This document shows positions 1-7,753 of a DNA stretch of 64,000 bases, in pieces. The notes under the pieces are model-generated. The model was not told where the DNA came from. It made no database searches and was given only the letters and a program-made list of their open reading frames with translations. The stretch is from Methylocystis rosea SV97 (GTDB lineage: Bacteria > Pseudomonadota > Alphaproteobacteria > Rhizobiales > Beijerinckiaceae). A program made the position numbers and the translations under genes. The stretch's first letter is position 1; every line of letters begins with the position of its first letter. The stretch lies in the NCBI RefSeq assembly GCF_000372845.1, contig NZ_KB889963.1:992001-1056000 (forward strand), written 5' to 3'.

Positions 1-295
1 CGAGCTCCAGGAACAGGCCGAGCGCCATGCGGTCGAGCGGCGCGGATCGCAGCGCCGGGCCGGGGAAAGGCGCGGTCTCTTCGCGATCGCGTAACGGCAG
101 TTCGATCCGCGGCGCGCCGTCGAAGCGCCGGAAAGGCGAAGGCTGCGAGGTCCAGTCGAGAAAGGCCGGCCCAAGCGCATAGCGCGTCGGGGCATGTTTC
201 GTGCGCCGGTGATAGCCGCGGATGTCGCTTGGCAGAGCGTCGGCGTCCTGCGGGCGTTCTTTCAGGCTCTGAATTTCGGTTTCGGCGTCAGCCAT
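1..295 (-). CDS. SagB/ThcOx-family nitroreductase-like dehydrogenase, N-terminal part (runs off window)
   Basis: The first 98 residues are read from an ATG at 293-295 and the gene continues past base 1. The peptide contains the pattern IRGYHRRTKHAPTRYALGP followed by a LDWTSQPSPFRRFDG segment. This HxxTKHxPxRYA..P..LDW..QPxPFRR signature is the one I associate with the N-terminus of SagB-type FMN dehydrogenases (nitroreductase fold). Proteins of this family act on peptides in natural-product clusters or are stand-alone oxidoreductases; the substrate cannot be told. The FMN-binding core is outside the window. It is divergent from the reductase at 575 and has no visible link to photosynthesis. 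Confidence 0.7.
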   Translation of the reverse strand, partial: MADAETEIQSLKERPQDADALPSDIRGYHRRTKHAPTRYALGPAFLDWTSQPSPFRRFDGAPRIELPLRDREETAPFPGPALRSAPLDRMALGLFLEL

Positions 296-574
296 GCGGC
301 CTCCTCGTCGACTTCTTAATTCAAGAAGGGCGCCCAGTTTTGTGGGTTGAGAATAGCCAACGAGATCAATGACCTCTACAGGCCCGGGAAGGAGTGCGCC
401 CAGATAGCGAGGAAGAATGTCGCACAAGACCGCGACGACAGTGGAGACGCAACGCGGGGCTTTTGGCCGATAGGTGACATTGTCGGTTCGCCGCGGCTCG
501 GGTCTGCGGCGACCCCAAGGGTATGCTTCTTGCTACTTTCTGCGCTCTGTTCCGCATCTTGATCGGACGACGCG

Positions 575-1537
575 ATGGACGAAACTCTGCGTGAAGTGAT
601 TGTGGCCAAGAAGAGCGAGGAGGCCCACAATATGGCCTCGTTCGAACTGGTCGATCCCACCGGTGCTGAACTGCCGACCTTCTCGCCTGGCGCGCATGTC
701 GACGTCACGCTTCCCGGCGGTTTGGTGCGGCAATATTCCTTGTGCAACAGCGCCACGGAACGCCATCGCTACGTCATTGGCGTGTGGAACGACGCCAACA
801 GTCGCGGCGGCTCCAAGGCGCTGCATACGCAGGTGAATGTCGGCGACAAATTGCAGGTGGGCTTGCCGAGAAATCGGTTTCGCGTGCCGCGGCAAACGAA
901 GCGCGCGATCTTGATGGCGCGAGGCATCGGCGTGACGCCGATCCTGAGCATCGCCGACCATCTCAAGCGCCAGGACATTCCCTTCGATCTGCACTACGTC
1001 TACGCAATGATGTCGCCGGGTTCATTCAGCGAGATGATCGCGACATCGAATTTCGCGGAGAATTCGAAATTTTATTTTGAGGCGAGCGAGCTCAATCAGC
1101 TGCTCAATCCAGTGACACTTCTGCAGGACCAACCAGAAGAGACGCAGCTCTTCATCTGCGGCGTGGATTGGTGGCAGGATCCGATCATCCACCTCGCCGA
1201 GCAGAAAGGTTGGGCGAAGGAGCGGATTCACGTCGAAAGATTCACCGCGAAAGTGCCGCCCGCTGTGCTCGACAAGGTCTTCGAAGTCAAGATCGCCAGC
1301 ACCGGCGCCGTTTATAAAGTCCCCGGTGACAAGACCGTCACGGCTTTCCTCGAGGAGCAGGGCGTGAAGATTCCGACGTCCTGCGAACAGGGCATGTGCG
1401 GAACCTGCAAGATCCAGGTCATCGAAGGCGAGGCGGACCATCGCGACAAGCGTCTCTCGGATCAGGAAAAGGCGGACGGCTTTTTCCTGGCCTGCGTCTC
1501 GCGCGCCAAGAGCGACCTGCTGGTGCTGAATTTGTAA
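575..1537 (+). CDS. PDR/VanB-type oxidoreductase (FMN, NAD(P)H, C-terminal 2Fe-2S)
   Basis: This 320-residue protein has the layout of phthalate dioxygenase reductase/VanB: a flavin domain with RQYSLCN (about 52-58), an NAD-binding domain, and a plant-type 2Fe-2S ferredoxin domain at the C-terminus with the ligands in CEQGMCGTCK and a later LACVS. Such reductases pass electrons from NAD(P)H to a Rieske oxygenase. No oxygenase subunit is next to it here, so the partner is unknown. The nucleotide motif usually read as GGIGxTP is ARGIGVTP, so the first glycine is replaced by arginine. It sits just before crtI, about 80 bases away on the same strand, but crtI has its own operator, so co-transcription is not needed. 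A hydroxylase or demethylase of PGC products is only a guess. Confidence 0.85.
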   Translation: MDETLREVIVAKKSEEAHNMASFELVDPTGAELPTFSPGAHVDVTLPGGLVRQYSLCNSATERHRYVIGVWNDANSRGGSKALHTQVNVGDKLQVGLPRNRFRVPRQTKRAILMARGIGVTPILSIADHLKRQDIPFDLHYVYAMMSPGSFSEMIATSNFAENSKFYFEASELNQLLNPVTLLQDQPEETQLFICGVDWWQDPIIHLAEQKGWAKERIHVERFTAKVPPAVLDKVFEVKIASTGAVYKVPGDKTVTAFLEEQGVKIPTSCEQGMCGTCKIQVIEGEADHRDKRLSDQEKADGFFLACVSRAKSDLLVLNL

Positions 1538-1611
1538 GGCTGCCGGCGGGCGCTCTATGGCGTAGACGCGGCCCATCGCACACCCTTGATCGTTGCGCCT
1601 GACCGCGCTAG

Positions 1612-1629
1612 TGTCTACTTATGTTGACA
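1612..1629. promoter_or_regulatory. PpsR/CrtJ operator (TGT-N12-ACA) over the crtI start
   Basis: The sequence reads TGTCTACTTATGTTGACA, an exact TGT-N12-ACA palindrome-type site known for the aerobic repressor PpsR/CrtJ. The ATG of crtI is inside the site (1621-1623). An in-frame TAG lies at 1609-1611, so crtI cannot begin upstream. Confidence 0.85.
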
Positions 1630-3150
1630 CTAGCTGAGCGACCCCGCTTGGCGGCGGCCACCGGGAGGAAGCCCCGCGCCGTCGTGATCGGCAGCGGCTT
1701 TGGGGGCCTTGCCGCCGCGATCCGGCTGGGCGCGCGCGGCTACAGCGTCACCGTTCTGGAAAAGCGCGATGCCCCCGGCGGCCGCGCCTCTGTCTATCGT
1801 CAAGATGGATTTACGTTCGACGCCGGGCCGACGATCATCACGGCGCCCTTCCTTTTCGAAGAGCTTTGGACGCTCTGCGGGCGCCAGATGGCCGACGATA
1901 TCGAATTGCGGCCGATGTCGCCCTTTTATCGCATCCGTTTCGACGACGGCGCCTGCTTCAACTACAGCGGCGATATGGATGCGATGCGGGCCGAGGTCGC
2001 CCGCTTCTCGCCGCAGGACGTCGACGGCTTCACGCGCTTCATGGACAAAAGCCGAGAGATCTGTCGCATCGGTTTCGAAGAGCTTGGCGATGTTCCGTTC
2101 TCGTCGCCGCTCGACATGGCGCGCATCGCCGGCGATCTCATCCGCCTTCAGGGCTACCGCAGTGTCTATGGGCTCGTGTCGCAATTCTTTCGCGACGAGC
2201 GGTTGCGCACAATCTTCAGCTTCCATCCGCTGCTCATCGGCGGCAGCCCGTTCCGCGCCAGCGCGATTTATTGTCTGATCGCGGCGCTGGAAAAGCGTTG
2301 GGGCGTGCATTTCGCGATGGGCGGCACGGGCAGTCTGGTCTCTGGTCTCGTCGGTCTTATTGATCGCCAGGGCGGCGAGATGCGCTGTAATGCGGAGGTC
2401 GGCTCCATCATCGTCGAGAAGGGCGTCGCCAAGGGCGTGCAACTGGCGTCTGGCGAGCGCATCGACTCCGACATCGTGGTTTCGAACGCCGACTCAGCCT
2501 GGACCTATCGCTATCTTTTGCCTGCTTCCGCTCGGCGTCGGTGGAGCGATCGCAAGCTCGATCGCGCCAGCTATTCGATGGGACTCTTCCTCTGGTATTT
2601 CGGCGTGCGGCGCAGATATGAGGACGTCGCGCATCATACGATTCTGCTCGGGCCGCGTTATCGCGAGCTGCTGAAGGACATCTTTCACCACAAGACCCTC
2701 TCCGAAGATTTCAGCCTGTATCTGCATCGGCCAACGGCGACCGATCCGTCGCTGGCGCCGCCTGGCTGCGATACGTTTTACGTTCTTTCGCCCGTGCCCA
2801 ATCTCGAAGGCGGCCAGGACTGGTCAGCGCTCGCGGAGCGCTATCGCCAGAACATCGCGCAGGCGCTCGAAGCGACGATCCTTCCGGGTCTCACTTCGGA
2901 CATCGTGACGTCGCGCGTTGCGACTCCGCTGAGTTTCGAAGCGGAGCTCAACGCCTTCCACGGCGCAGCCTTCGGACTGGAGCCGATACTGACGCAAAGC
3001 GCTTGGTTCCGCCCGCATAATGCGAGCGAGGACGTGCGCAATCTTTTCTTGGTCGGGGCGGGCACGCACCCCGGCGCCGGACTGCCGGGCGTTCTGTCGT
3101 CGGCGCGGATACTCGACAAGGTGGCGCCCGATGCTTCCGTCTTCGCCTGA
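1621..3150 (+). CDS. crtI: Phytoene desaturase CrtI
   Basis: This 509-residue flavoprotein converts phytoene to neurosporene/lycopene by successive desaturations. The FAD-binding GSGFGG (24-29) with an acidic LEKRD end of the second strand is at the N-terminus, and the family C-terminal signature GAGTHPGAGLPGVLSSARI is near the end, with a length normal for bacterial CrtI. The ATG at 1621 is the only usable start, because a stop codon lies three codons upstream and the FAD motif begins soon after. No Shine-Dalgarno is seen, so translation may be leaderless or weakly initiated. The end overlaps crtB by 20 bases, so the two are one operon. Repression by PpsR is implied by the operator across the start. 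Confidence 0.95.
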   Translation: MLTLAERPRLAAATGRKPRAVVIGSGFGGLAAAIRLGARGYSVTVLEKRDAPGGRASVYRQDGFTFDAGPTIITAPFLFEELWTLCGRQMADDIELRPMSPFYRIRFDDGACFNYSGDMDAMRAEVARFSPQDVDGFTRFMDKSREICRIGFEELGDVPFSSPLDMARIAGDLIRLQGYRSVYGLVSQFFRDERLRTIFSFHPLLIGGSPFRASAIYCLIAALEKRWGVHFAMGGTGSLVSGLVGLIDRQGGEMRCNAEVGSIIVEKGVAKGVQLASGERIDSDIVVSNADSAWTYRYLLPASARRRWSDRKLDRASYSMGLFLWYFGVRRRYEDVAHHTILLGPRYRELLKDIFHHKTLSEDFSLYLHRPTATDPSLAPPGCDTFYVLSPVPNLEGGQDWSALAERYRQNIAQALEATILPGLTSDIVTSRVATPLSFEAELNAFHGAAFGLEPILTQSAWFRPHNASEDVRNLFLVGAGTHPGAGLPGVLSSARILDKVAPDASVFA

Positions 3151-4177
3151 CCCCGCGCTTGCTGCGCGAGAGGATTATGCCGCCTGTCGTGAAGCGATCA
3201 GACAGGGGTCGCGTTCTTTCTTTGCGGCCTCGTTGATCTTGCCGAGCCGCGTGCGCGCGCCGGCCTATGGTCTTTACGCCTTCTGTCGTCTCTCGGACGA
3301 CGCCGTCGATGTCGAAGGCGGCTCCTTTTCCGCCTTGGAACGGCTGCGGGAGAGATTGGCAGGCGCCTATGAGGGCCGTCCCAATCCCGTCGCCGCGGAC
3401 CGCGCTATGGCGGATCTCGTGCGCCGTTACGCCATTCCGCGCGCCGTGCCGGAGGCGCTGCTTGATGGCCTCGCATGGGACGCCGAAGGGCGCCGCTATG
3501 AGACGCTCGATGAACTCTTCGATTACGCCGCGCGCGTCGCCGGTACCGTCGGCGTGATGATGACGTTGATGATGGGCGTGCGCGAACCGCAGACATTGGC
3601 TCGGGCGTGCGATCTCGGGATCGCCATGCAACTGACCAACATCGCGCGCGACGCCGGCGAGGACGCGCGCGCCGGCCGGCTCTATCTGCCGCTTTGCTGG
3701 CTGCGCGAGGCGGGCGTCGATCCTGAAGGGTTCCTCGCGCGCCCAAACGCAACGCCGGCGCTCAAAGGCGTCGTCGCGCGGCTGCTATGCGAAGCCGACG
3801 CGCTCTATGCGCGCGCGCGGCGCGGCATTGCGCAACTTCCGCTTCCATGCCGGCCCGCCATTCTCGCCGCCGCGCTGCTTTACGCCGAAATCGGGCGCGA
3901 ACTCACGTCGCGCTACGCGCTCGATTCGATCACGCATCGCGCGCGCGTCGGCGGCGCTCGAAAGCTTGCGCTGGTTGCGAGGGCCAGCATCGCATCGCCC
4001 TGGCTTTCAGACGGTGCGCCATTAGCGCCGCTCGACGCCGCGATGTTTTTGATCGAAGCAGTTGCGCGGCATCCGGTCCGCCCGCTGCGCGAGGCGGACG
4101 ACGGCGCCCTGCCGCAGTTTCTGCGCGTGCTCGAAATGTTTGAACGTTTGGAGCGGGCCGAACGCTATGGCGACTAG
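3131..4177 (+). CDS. crtB: Phytoene synthase CrtB
   Basis: CrtB (348 residues) joins two geranylgeranyl diphosphates head to head to make phytoene, the first committed carotenoid step. The two metal-binding aspartate motifs of squalene/phytoene synthases are visible: DDAVD at 56-60 and DAGED at 174-178 within a NIARDAGEDARAGRLYLP segment. The chosen ATG at 3131 lies inside the 3' end of crtI, giving a 20-base overlap; the reading frame is open further upstream but that part is only the shadow of crtI. The N-terminus SRSFFAAS..LP is the usual substrate-binding start of the family. It is followed after three bases by a 47-codon gene on the same strand. Confidence 0.95.
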   Translation: MLPSSPDPALAAREDYAACREAIRQGSRSFFAASLILPSRVRAPAYGLYAFCRLSDDAVDVEGGSFSALERLRERLAGAYEGRPNPVAADRAMADLVRRYAIPRAVPEALLDGLAWDAEGRRYETLDELFDYAARVAGTVGVMMTLMMGVREPQTLARACDLGIAMQLTNIARDAGEDARAGRLYLPLCWLREAGVDPEGFLARPNATPALKGVVARLLCEADALYARARRGIAQLPLPCRPAILAAALLYAEIGRELTSRYALDSITHRARVGGARKLALVARASIASPWLSDGAPLAPLDAAMFLIEAVARHPVRPLREADDGALPQFLRVLEMFERLERAERYGD

Positions 4178-4180
4178 CAG

Positions 4181-4324
4181 ATGTTTGATGACTACTTCGG
4201 TGTGGTCGAACTGGTATTTTCTTTCGGCGTAGTGATCGGCCTCTGCGTCTGGCAATTGTGGTCGCTGGAGAAGGCAAGAAAGCGCCTGCGCGACGAACAG
4301 TCGAAGCCTGACGAGAGAGGCTGA
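4181..4324 (+). CDS. 47-residue single-pass membrane peptide behind crtB
   Basis: An ATG three bases after the crtB stop opens a 47-residue frame. Residues 8-29 form one hydrophobic helix (VVELVFSFGVVIGLCVWQLW), followed by a strongly charged tail rich in K, R, E and D and ending in DERG. The layout is N-out or N-in single-span with a basic cytoplasmic tail. It is too short for most automatic gene calls. The position, tightly behind crtB and convergent with crtC 12 bases later, suggests it is translated with crtIB. I have a memory of similar small proteins at this spot in related PGCs but cannot check it. Function unknown; membrane anchoring of carotenoid enzymes is one idea. Confidence 0.65.
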   Translation: MFDDYFGVVELVFSFGVVIGLCVWQLWSLEKARKRLRDEQSKPDERG

Positions 4325-4336
4325 TCTTGCGCGGCG

Positions 4337-5167
4337 TCAGGCGCGGCGCGGCATCCGGAACGGCAGCATCAGCCGGATGAGCGGATTCGCGAAGCGATCG
4401 AGCGACAGGCTCTCGTTCACCCAATGGATCGTTTCGCCCCGAAACTTCGCCGCAACAAGCGAGCGGGAATAGAAGGGCGCGTCCTCGAAGCTGCGCAGCG
4501 CCTGCGCGACTCCATCATCGGCGCGCGTGCGGCGTTGGACGCGCCATTTCGTCAAAGGCAGCGGCGCGAGGGGCGGAGGGTCGAGCGTCTCCATCTCGCC
4601 CGATGCGCTGAATCGCAAGGCGAGCGACAGCGGAGCTTCGCGGCGTCGCTCGGCGTCGTAGAGGATTGCGGCGTCGTCGCCGATATTGGCGCGCGACCAT
4701 GTCCAAAAAGCAAAGGCCCTTTCGAGCGGCTCGTCGCCGGCGTTCGTGTCGAAATAGCCGTGGCCTTTCCAGCGCAGGTCTGGCGCATCGAGATCAAGCG
4801 ACACGCGCGCAACGGGCGCGATCGGCCGCCAGATATGATTGCCCTTGCTCTCCAGCGAGAATTCCTTCGTGTTGATCGCCAGAGGCTTCACAACAATTTC
4901 GCCGCGGATCGGTTTGGGCAGGGGCGCCGCAATCTCGTTGACGCGAATTGTCAGCGCGCCGTCGCGCCATTCCAGCGAGCTCGGTCCGATCAAGAGAACG
5001 TCGCGCGTGCGTTTGAGACTTTTGCGGCCACGTTCGGTCATCGCCCAGCGCGCGCCGCGCGGGCCATAAAGCGCGACATTGACGGCGCAATGATTGAAGG
5101 GGTCGGCCCATCCCGACCAGGCGTAATAGGGCGAGAAGACGCTGCCGATGAAGGCGATGACTGTCAC
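4337..5167 (-). CDS. crtC: Carotenoid 1,2-hydratase CrtC
   Basis: CrtC adds water across the 1,2 double bond of neurosporene or lycopene, starting the hydroxy/methoxy carotenoid branch. The sequence has the family block IAFIGSVFSPYYAWSG, then NHCAVNVALYGP, and later the WKGHGYFDTNAGDEPLE motif. From the GTG at 5167 the protein is 276 residues, close to short family members. However, recognisable CrtC sequence (CFDAAVAPSGYRWWYVDAL) continues upstream in the same frame to about 5260, where no ATG, GTG or TTG is available; the next in-frame ATG is at 5536, deep inside crtD. The true N-terminus is therefore uncertain. It lies 20 bases after the crtD stop, same strand, and convergent with crtIB. 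Confidence 0.88.
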   Translation of the reverse strand: MTVIAFIGSVFSPYYAWSGWADPFNHCAVNVALYGPRGARWAMTERGRKSLKRTRDVLLIGPSSLEWRDGALTIRVNEIAAPLPKPIRGEIVVKPLAINTKEFSLESKGNHIWRPIAPVARVSLDLDAPDLRWKGHGYFDTNAGDEPLERAFAFWTWSRANIGDDAAILYDAERRREAPLSLALRFSASGEMETLDPPPLAPLPLTKWRVQRRTRADDGVAQALRSFEDAPFYSRSLVAAKFRGETIHWVNESLSLDRFANPLIRLMLPFRMPRRA

Positions 5168-5187
5168 ACCGTATTCGCCATCATCGC

Positions 5188-6723
5188 TCAGCGCATCGAC
5201 ATACCACCAGCGATAGCCGCTCGGCGCAACGGCCGCGTCGAAGCAAGGTCCGCCATCAGACTCTTCGCAGCGAGACGACCCGAGATCGCCGCCATCGGCA
5301 CGCCCGGGCCCGGATGCGCGCTGCCGCCCGCGAGATATAGACCCGGAAGAAGCGTGCGCGACCCCGGCCGCGTGAAGGAGGCCATCCAGCCGTGCGACGC
5401 CTGGCCGTAGATCGCTCCGCCAGTCGCCGGGAAGAGCTGCGCGAAATCCCTGGGCGCCGTGCGCGTGATCGCCTGCCGCGGCGCCTGGATGTCGAGACCA
5501 CAGTGGGCGAGAAATCGAAAGGTCCTTTCCTCGCATTGGCGTAACTCCTCAGTCGAAAGTTCTCCTGCGCCATCGACGGCGGGCGCGTTGACAAGCGCGA
5601 ACAACCTTTCAGCGCCTGGACGTGAGTCGTCGTCGCCGCGATCCTGCGCGCACACATAGACCGTCGGCGCGCGGGGCAGTCGTCGATCGCGGAAGATGTC
5701 GTCGAATTCGGCGCGGTAGTCGCGCGAGAAGAACACATTGTGATGGGCGAGGGGAAAGCCGCGAACCCGCGCACGCATGGCGAATGTCACGGCCGAAAGC
5801 GACGGCTGCGCGCGCGTCGCGCTGTTCAGCGCGGCGATCGCGGGCGCGCCGAGAAGTCCCGCGCGCAGCGCGCCGGCGTCGCCGTTCATCACCACCGCAT
5901 CGGCGCTGATGATCTCGCCCTGGTCGGTCTCGACGCCCGTGGCGCGCCCGCCCTCGACGAGAATGCGTTTTGCGCTTTGTCCATAGAAAATCCGCGCGCC
6001 GCGGTCGCGAGCGAGATCGGCAAGCGCGACGGCGAGTCGATGCATGCCGCCTTCGACGCGCCAGACGCCGTCCATCTCGACATGCGCGACGAGCATCAGA
6101 GTCGCCGGCGCCAAAAACGGCGACGAGCCGCAATAGGTCGCGTAGCGCCCGAACAGCTGGCGCAGCCGCGGATCGCCAAAATATTTGCCGAGTTCATCCC
6201 ACATCGACGCAAAGGGCGAAATGCGCGTGAGATTGGCAAGGCCGGAGACGCCGGCGCGGCGCACGAGATCGATTGGGCTCGGCCGTTGCGCGAGAATGAA
6301 GGAGTCGCGCAGCGTCTCGTAGATGCCGCGCGCGCGCGCGCAGAAGCGCGCGAAACCTTCGGCTTCTCTTTTGCCGGCGAAAGCGTGGATGGCGTCGAAA
6401 CTGCGCGCCGGATCGGCGAAGAGATCCAGCCTTTCGCTTTGGCTCCAAGCGTGGCGCGCAAGCGTCTCCAGGCGAAGCAGCTTTACGCGATCGGAAAAAT
6501 CGGCGTCGGCGTCATCAAAGATTTGATCGAAGACCCATCGCATTGTCATGACCGTGGGCCCAGCGTCGAGCGCTACGCCGCCCGCTTCGATCTCCCGCAT
6601 CTTGCCGCCGGGAGACTGCGCGCGCTCGAGCACGGTGACGTCGAAACCGCGCGCCGAGAGCAACAGCGCGGAAACGAGCCCGCCGATGCCAGCGCCGATG
6701 ACGACGACGCGATGCGTTCTCAT
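5188..6723 (-). CDS. crtD: Hydroxyneurosporene/methoxyneurosporene desaturase CrtD
   Basis: This 511-residue enzyme is a CrtI-related FAD desaturase that introduces the 3,4 double bond in hydroxylated or methoxylated carotenoids. It starts MRTHRVVVIGAGIGGLVSAL, with the FAD loop GAGIGG right at the N-terminus, and ends with the family signature LYLAGGSAHPGPGVPMAAISG. The ATG at 6723 is preferred over one 33 bases upstream because an AGGATGG ribosome site lies 6 bases before it and because the FAD strand normally starts within about 10 residues. It is divergent from crtE, with the PpsR operator at 6815 between them, and is followed by crtC, probably in one transcript. Confidence 0.93.
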   Translation of the reverse strand: MRTHRVVVIGAGIGGLVSALLLSARGFDVTVLERAQSPGGKMREIEAGGVALDAGPTVMTMRWVFDQIFDDADADFSDRVKLLRLETLARHAWSQSERLDLFADPARSFDAIHAFAGKREAEGFARFCARARGIYETLRDSFILAQRPSPIDLVRRAGVSGLANLTRISPFASMWDELGKYFGDPRLRQLFGRYATYCGSSPFLAPATLMLVAHVEMDGVWRVEGGMHRLAVALADLARDRGARIFYGQSAKRILVEGGRATGVETDQGEIISADAVVMNGDAGALRAGLLGAPAIAALNSATRAQPSLSAVTFAMRARVRGFPLAHHNVFFSRDYRAEFDDIFRDRRLPRAPTVYVCAQDRGDDDSRPGAERLFALVNAPAVDGAGELSTEELRQCEERTFRFLAHCGLDIQAPRQAITRTAPRDFAQLFPATGGAIYGQASHGWMASFTRPGSRTLLPGLYLAGGSAHPGPGVPMAAISGRLAAKSLMADLASTRPLRRAAIAGGMSMR

Positions 6724-6814
6724 TCGATTCCATCCTGACCGCAGACAGCTGCGCACGAGCGTCGCGCCACTGCATCGCCACGTCGGAAAAAGAGTTGATC
6801 GAACTTCCAGCTTG

Positions 6815-6832
6815 TGTCAATCTATATTGACA
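6815..6832. promoter_or_regulatory. PpsR/CrtJ operator between crtD and crtE
   Basis: TGTCAATCTATATTGACA is an exact and highly symmetrical TGT-N12-ACA site. It sits in the divergent crtD/crtE promoter region, so one operator could repress both directions. On the plus strand it is 40 bases before the crtE start. Confidence 0.92.
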
Positions 6833-6872
6833 TAAATGAAGACCACGAAACATTACATAGCGGAGGCGGGCC

Positions 6873-7742
6873 ATGCAAATTGCCGACCGTATCGAACAGG
6901 CGCTCGACCGCGCCGTGGCGCTGGCGCAAGGTCCCGGCGCCCCGCCGCTGCTGGCGTCGGCGCTGCGCTACGCCGTATTTCCCGCAGGCCACCGCATCCG
7001 CCCTCAGCTTTGCCTTGCCGTGGCCGGCGCCTGCGGCGACGCCGATCCGGAGTCGGCCGACGCCGCCGCGGCGGCGATCGAACTTTTGCACTGCGCCTCG
7101 CTCGTCCACGATGATCTGCCCTGTTTCGACGATTCCGCCCTGCGTCGCGGCAAGGCCTCTGTCCACGCCGAATATGGCGCGCCCCTCGCAGTGCTGACCG
7201 GCGACGCGCTCATCGTTCACGCCTTTGCGACGCTTCGGCCGGTCGCGGCGCGCGACCCCGCCCGGATGGCGACGCTTCTCGGCATCGTCACGGAGGCGGT
7301 CGGATCGCCCGGCGGCATCGTCGCCGGGCAGGCCTGGGAATGCGAAGTCGCCGTGCCGCTCGCCGATTACCAGCGCGCGAAGACTGGCGCGCTGTTCGTC
7401 GCCGCGACGCGTGCCGGCGCGGCCGCCGCCGGCGTTGACGCCGAGCCCTGGCGCATGCTCGGCGACAAACTCGGCGAGGCCTATCAGGTCGCGGACGATC
7501 TGCGCGACGTGCTGTGCGACGCTGACGAACTCGGCAAGCCCATCGGCCAGGACGCCGTGCGCCTGCGCCCCAACGCGGCGGCGCAGCTCGGCGTCGGCGG
7601 CGCCAAGGCGAGGCTCGAGGAGCTGGTCAGGGCCGCAGTGGAGTCGATTCCCGATTGCCCCGGGGCCGCGGATCTCCGCATGCTGATCAAGGCGCAAACG
7701 GCGCTGTTCTTTCCCAAACAGCTCGCCCGCGAGGCCGCCTGA
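6873..7742 (+). CDS. crtE: Geranylgeranyl diphosphate synthase CrtE
   Basis: This 289-residue prenyltransferase makes GGPP, used both for phytoene and for the bacteriochlorophyll tail. The first aspartate-rich motif is DDLPCFDD (80-87) and the second is DDLRD (208-212), both complete. The residue stretch PAGHRIRPQLCLA (37-49) is the usual K/R-rich substrate site, with HR instead of the common GKR. The start ATG at 6873 follows a GGAGG-like sequence and lies 40 bases after the PpsR operator. The gene is followed by crtF after 11 bases, so crtEF form one operon. Confidence 0.94.
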   Translation: MQIADRIEQALDRAVALAQGPGAPPLLASALRYAVFPAGHRIRPQLCLAVAGACGDADPESADAAAAAIELLHCASLVHDDLPCFDDSALRRGKASVHAEYGAPLAVLTGDALIVHAFATLRPVAARDPARMATLLGIVTEAVGSPGGIVAGQAWECEVAVPLADYQRAKTGALFVAATRAGAAAAGVDAEPWRMLGDKLGEAYQVADDLRDVLCDADELGKPIGQDAVRLRPNAAAQLGVGGAKARLEELVRAAVESIPDCPGAADLRMLIKAQTALFFPKQLAREAA

Positions 7743-7753
7743 GCGGCCCGCCG

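Noticed and set aside
347-562. 71-codon open frame between the SagB-like gene and the reductase, plus overlapping minus-strand frames
   Set aside because: No ribosome site, no recognisable motif and composition typical of a shadow frame; it sits in a promoter region between divergent genes.
5168-5536. Starting crtC at the distant ATG (5536)
   Set aside because: That would put 350 bases of overlap inside crtD and give an N-terminus with no family likeness; it looks like a shadow of crtD up to about 5270.
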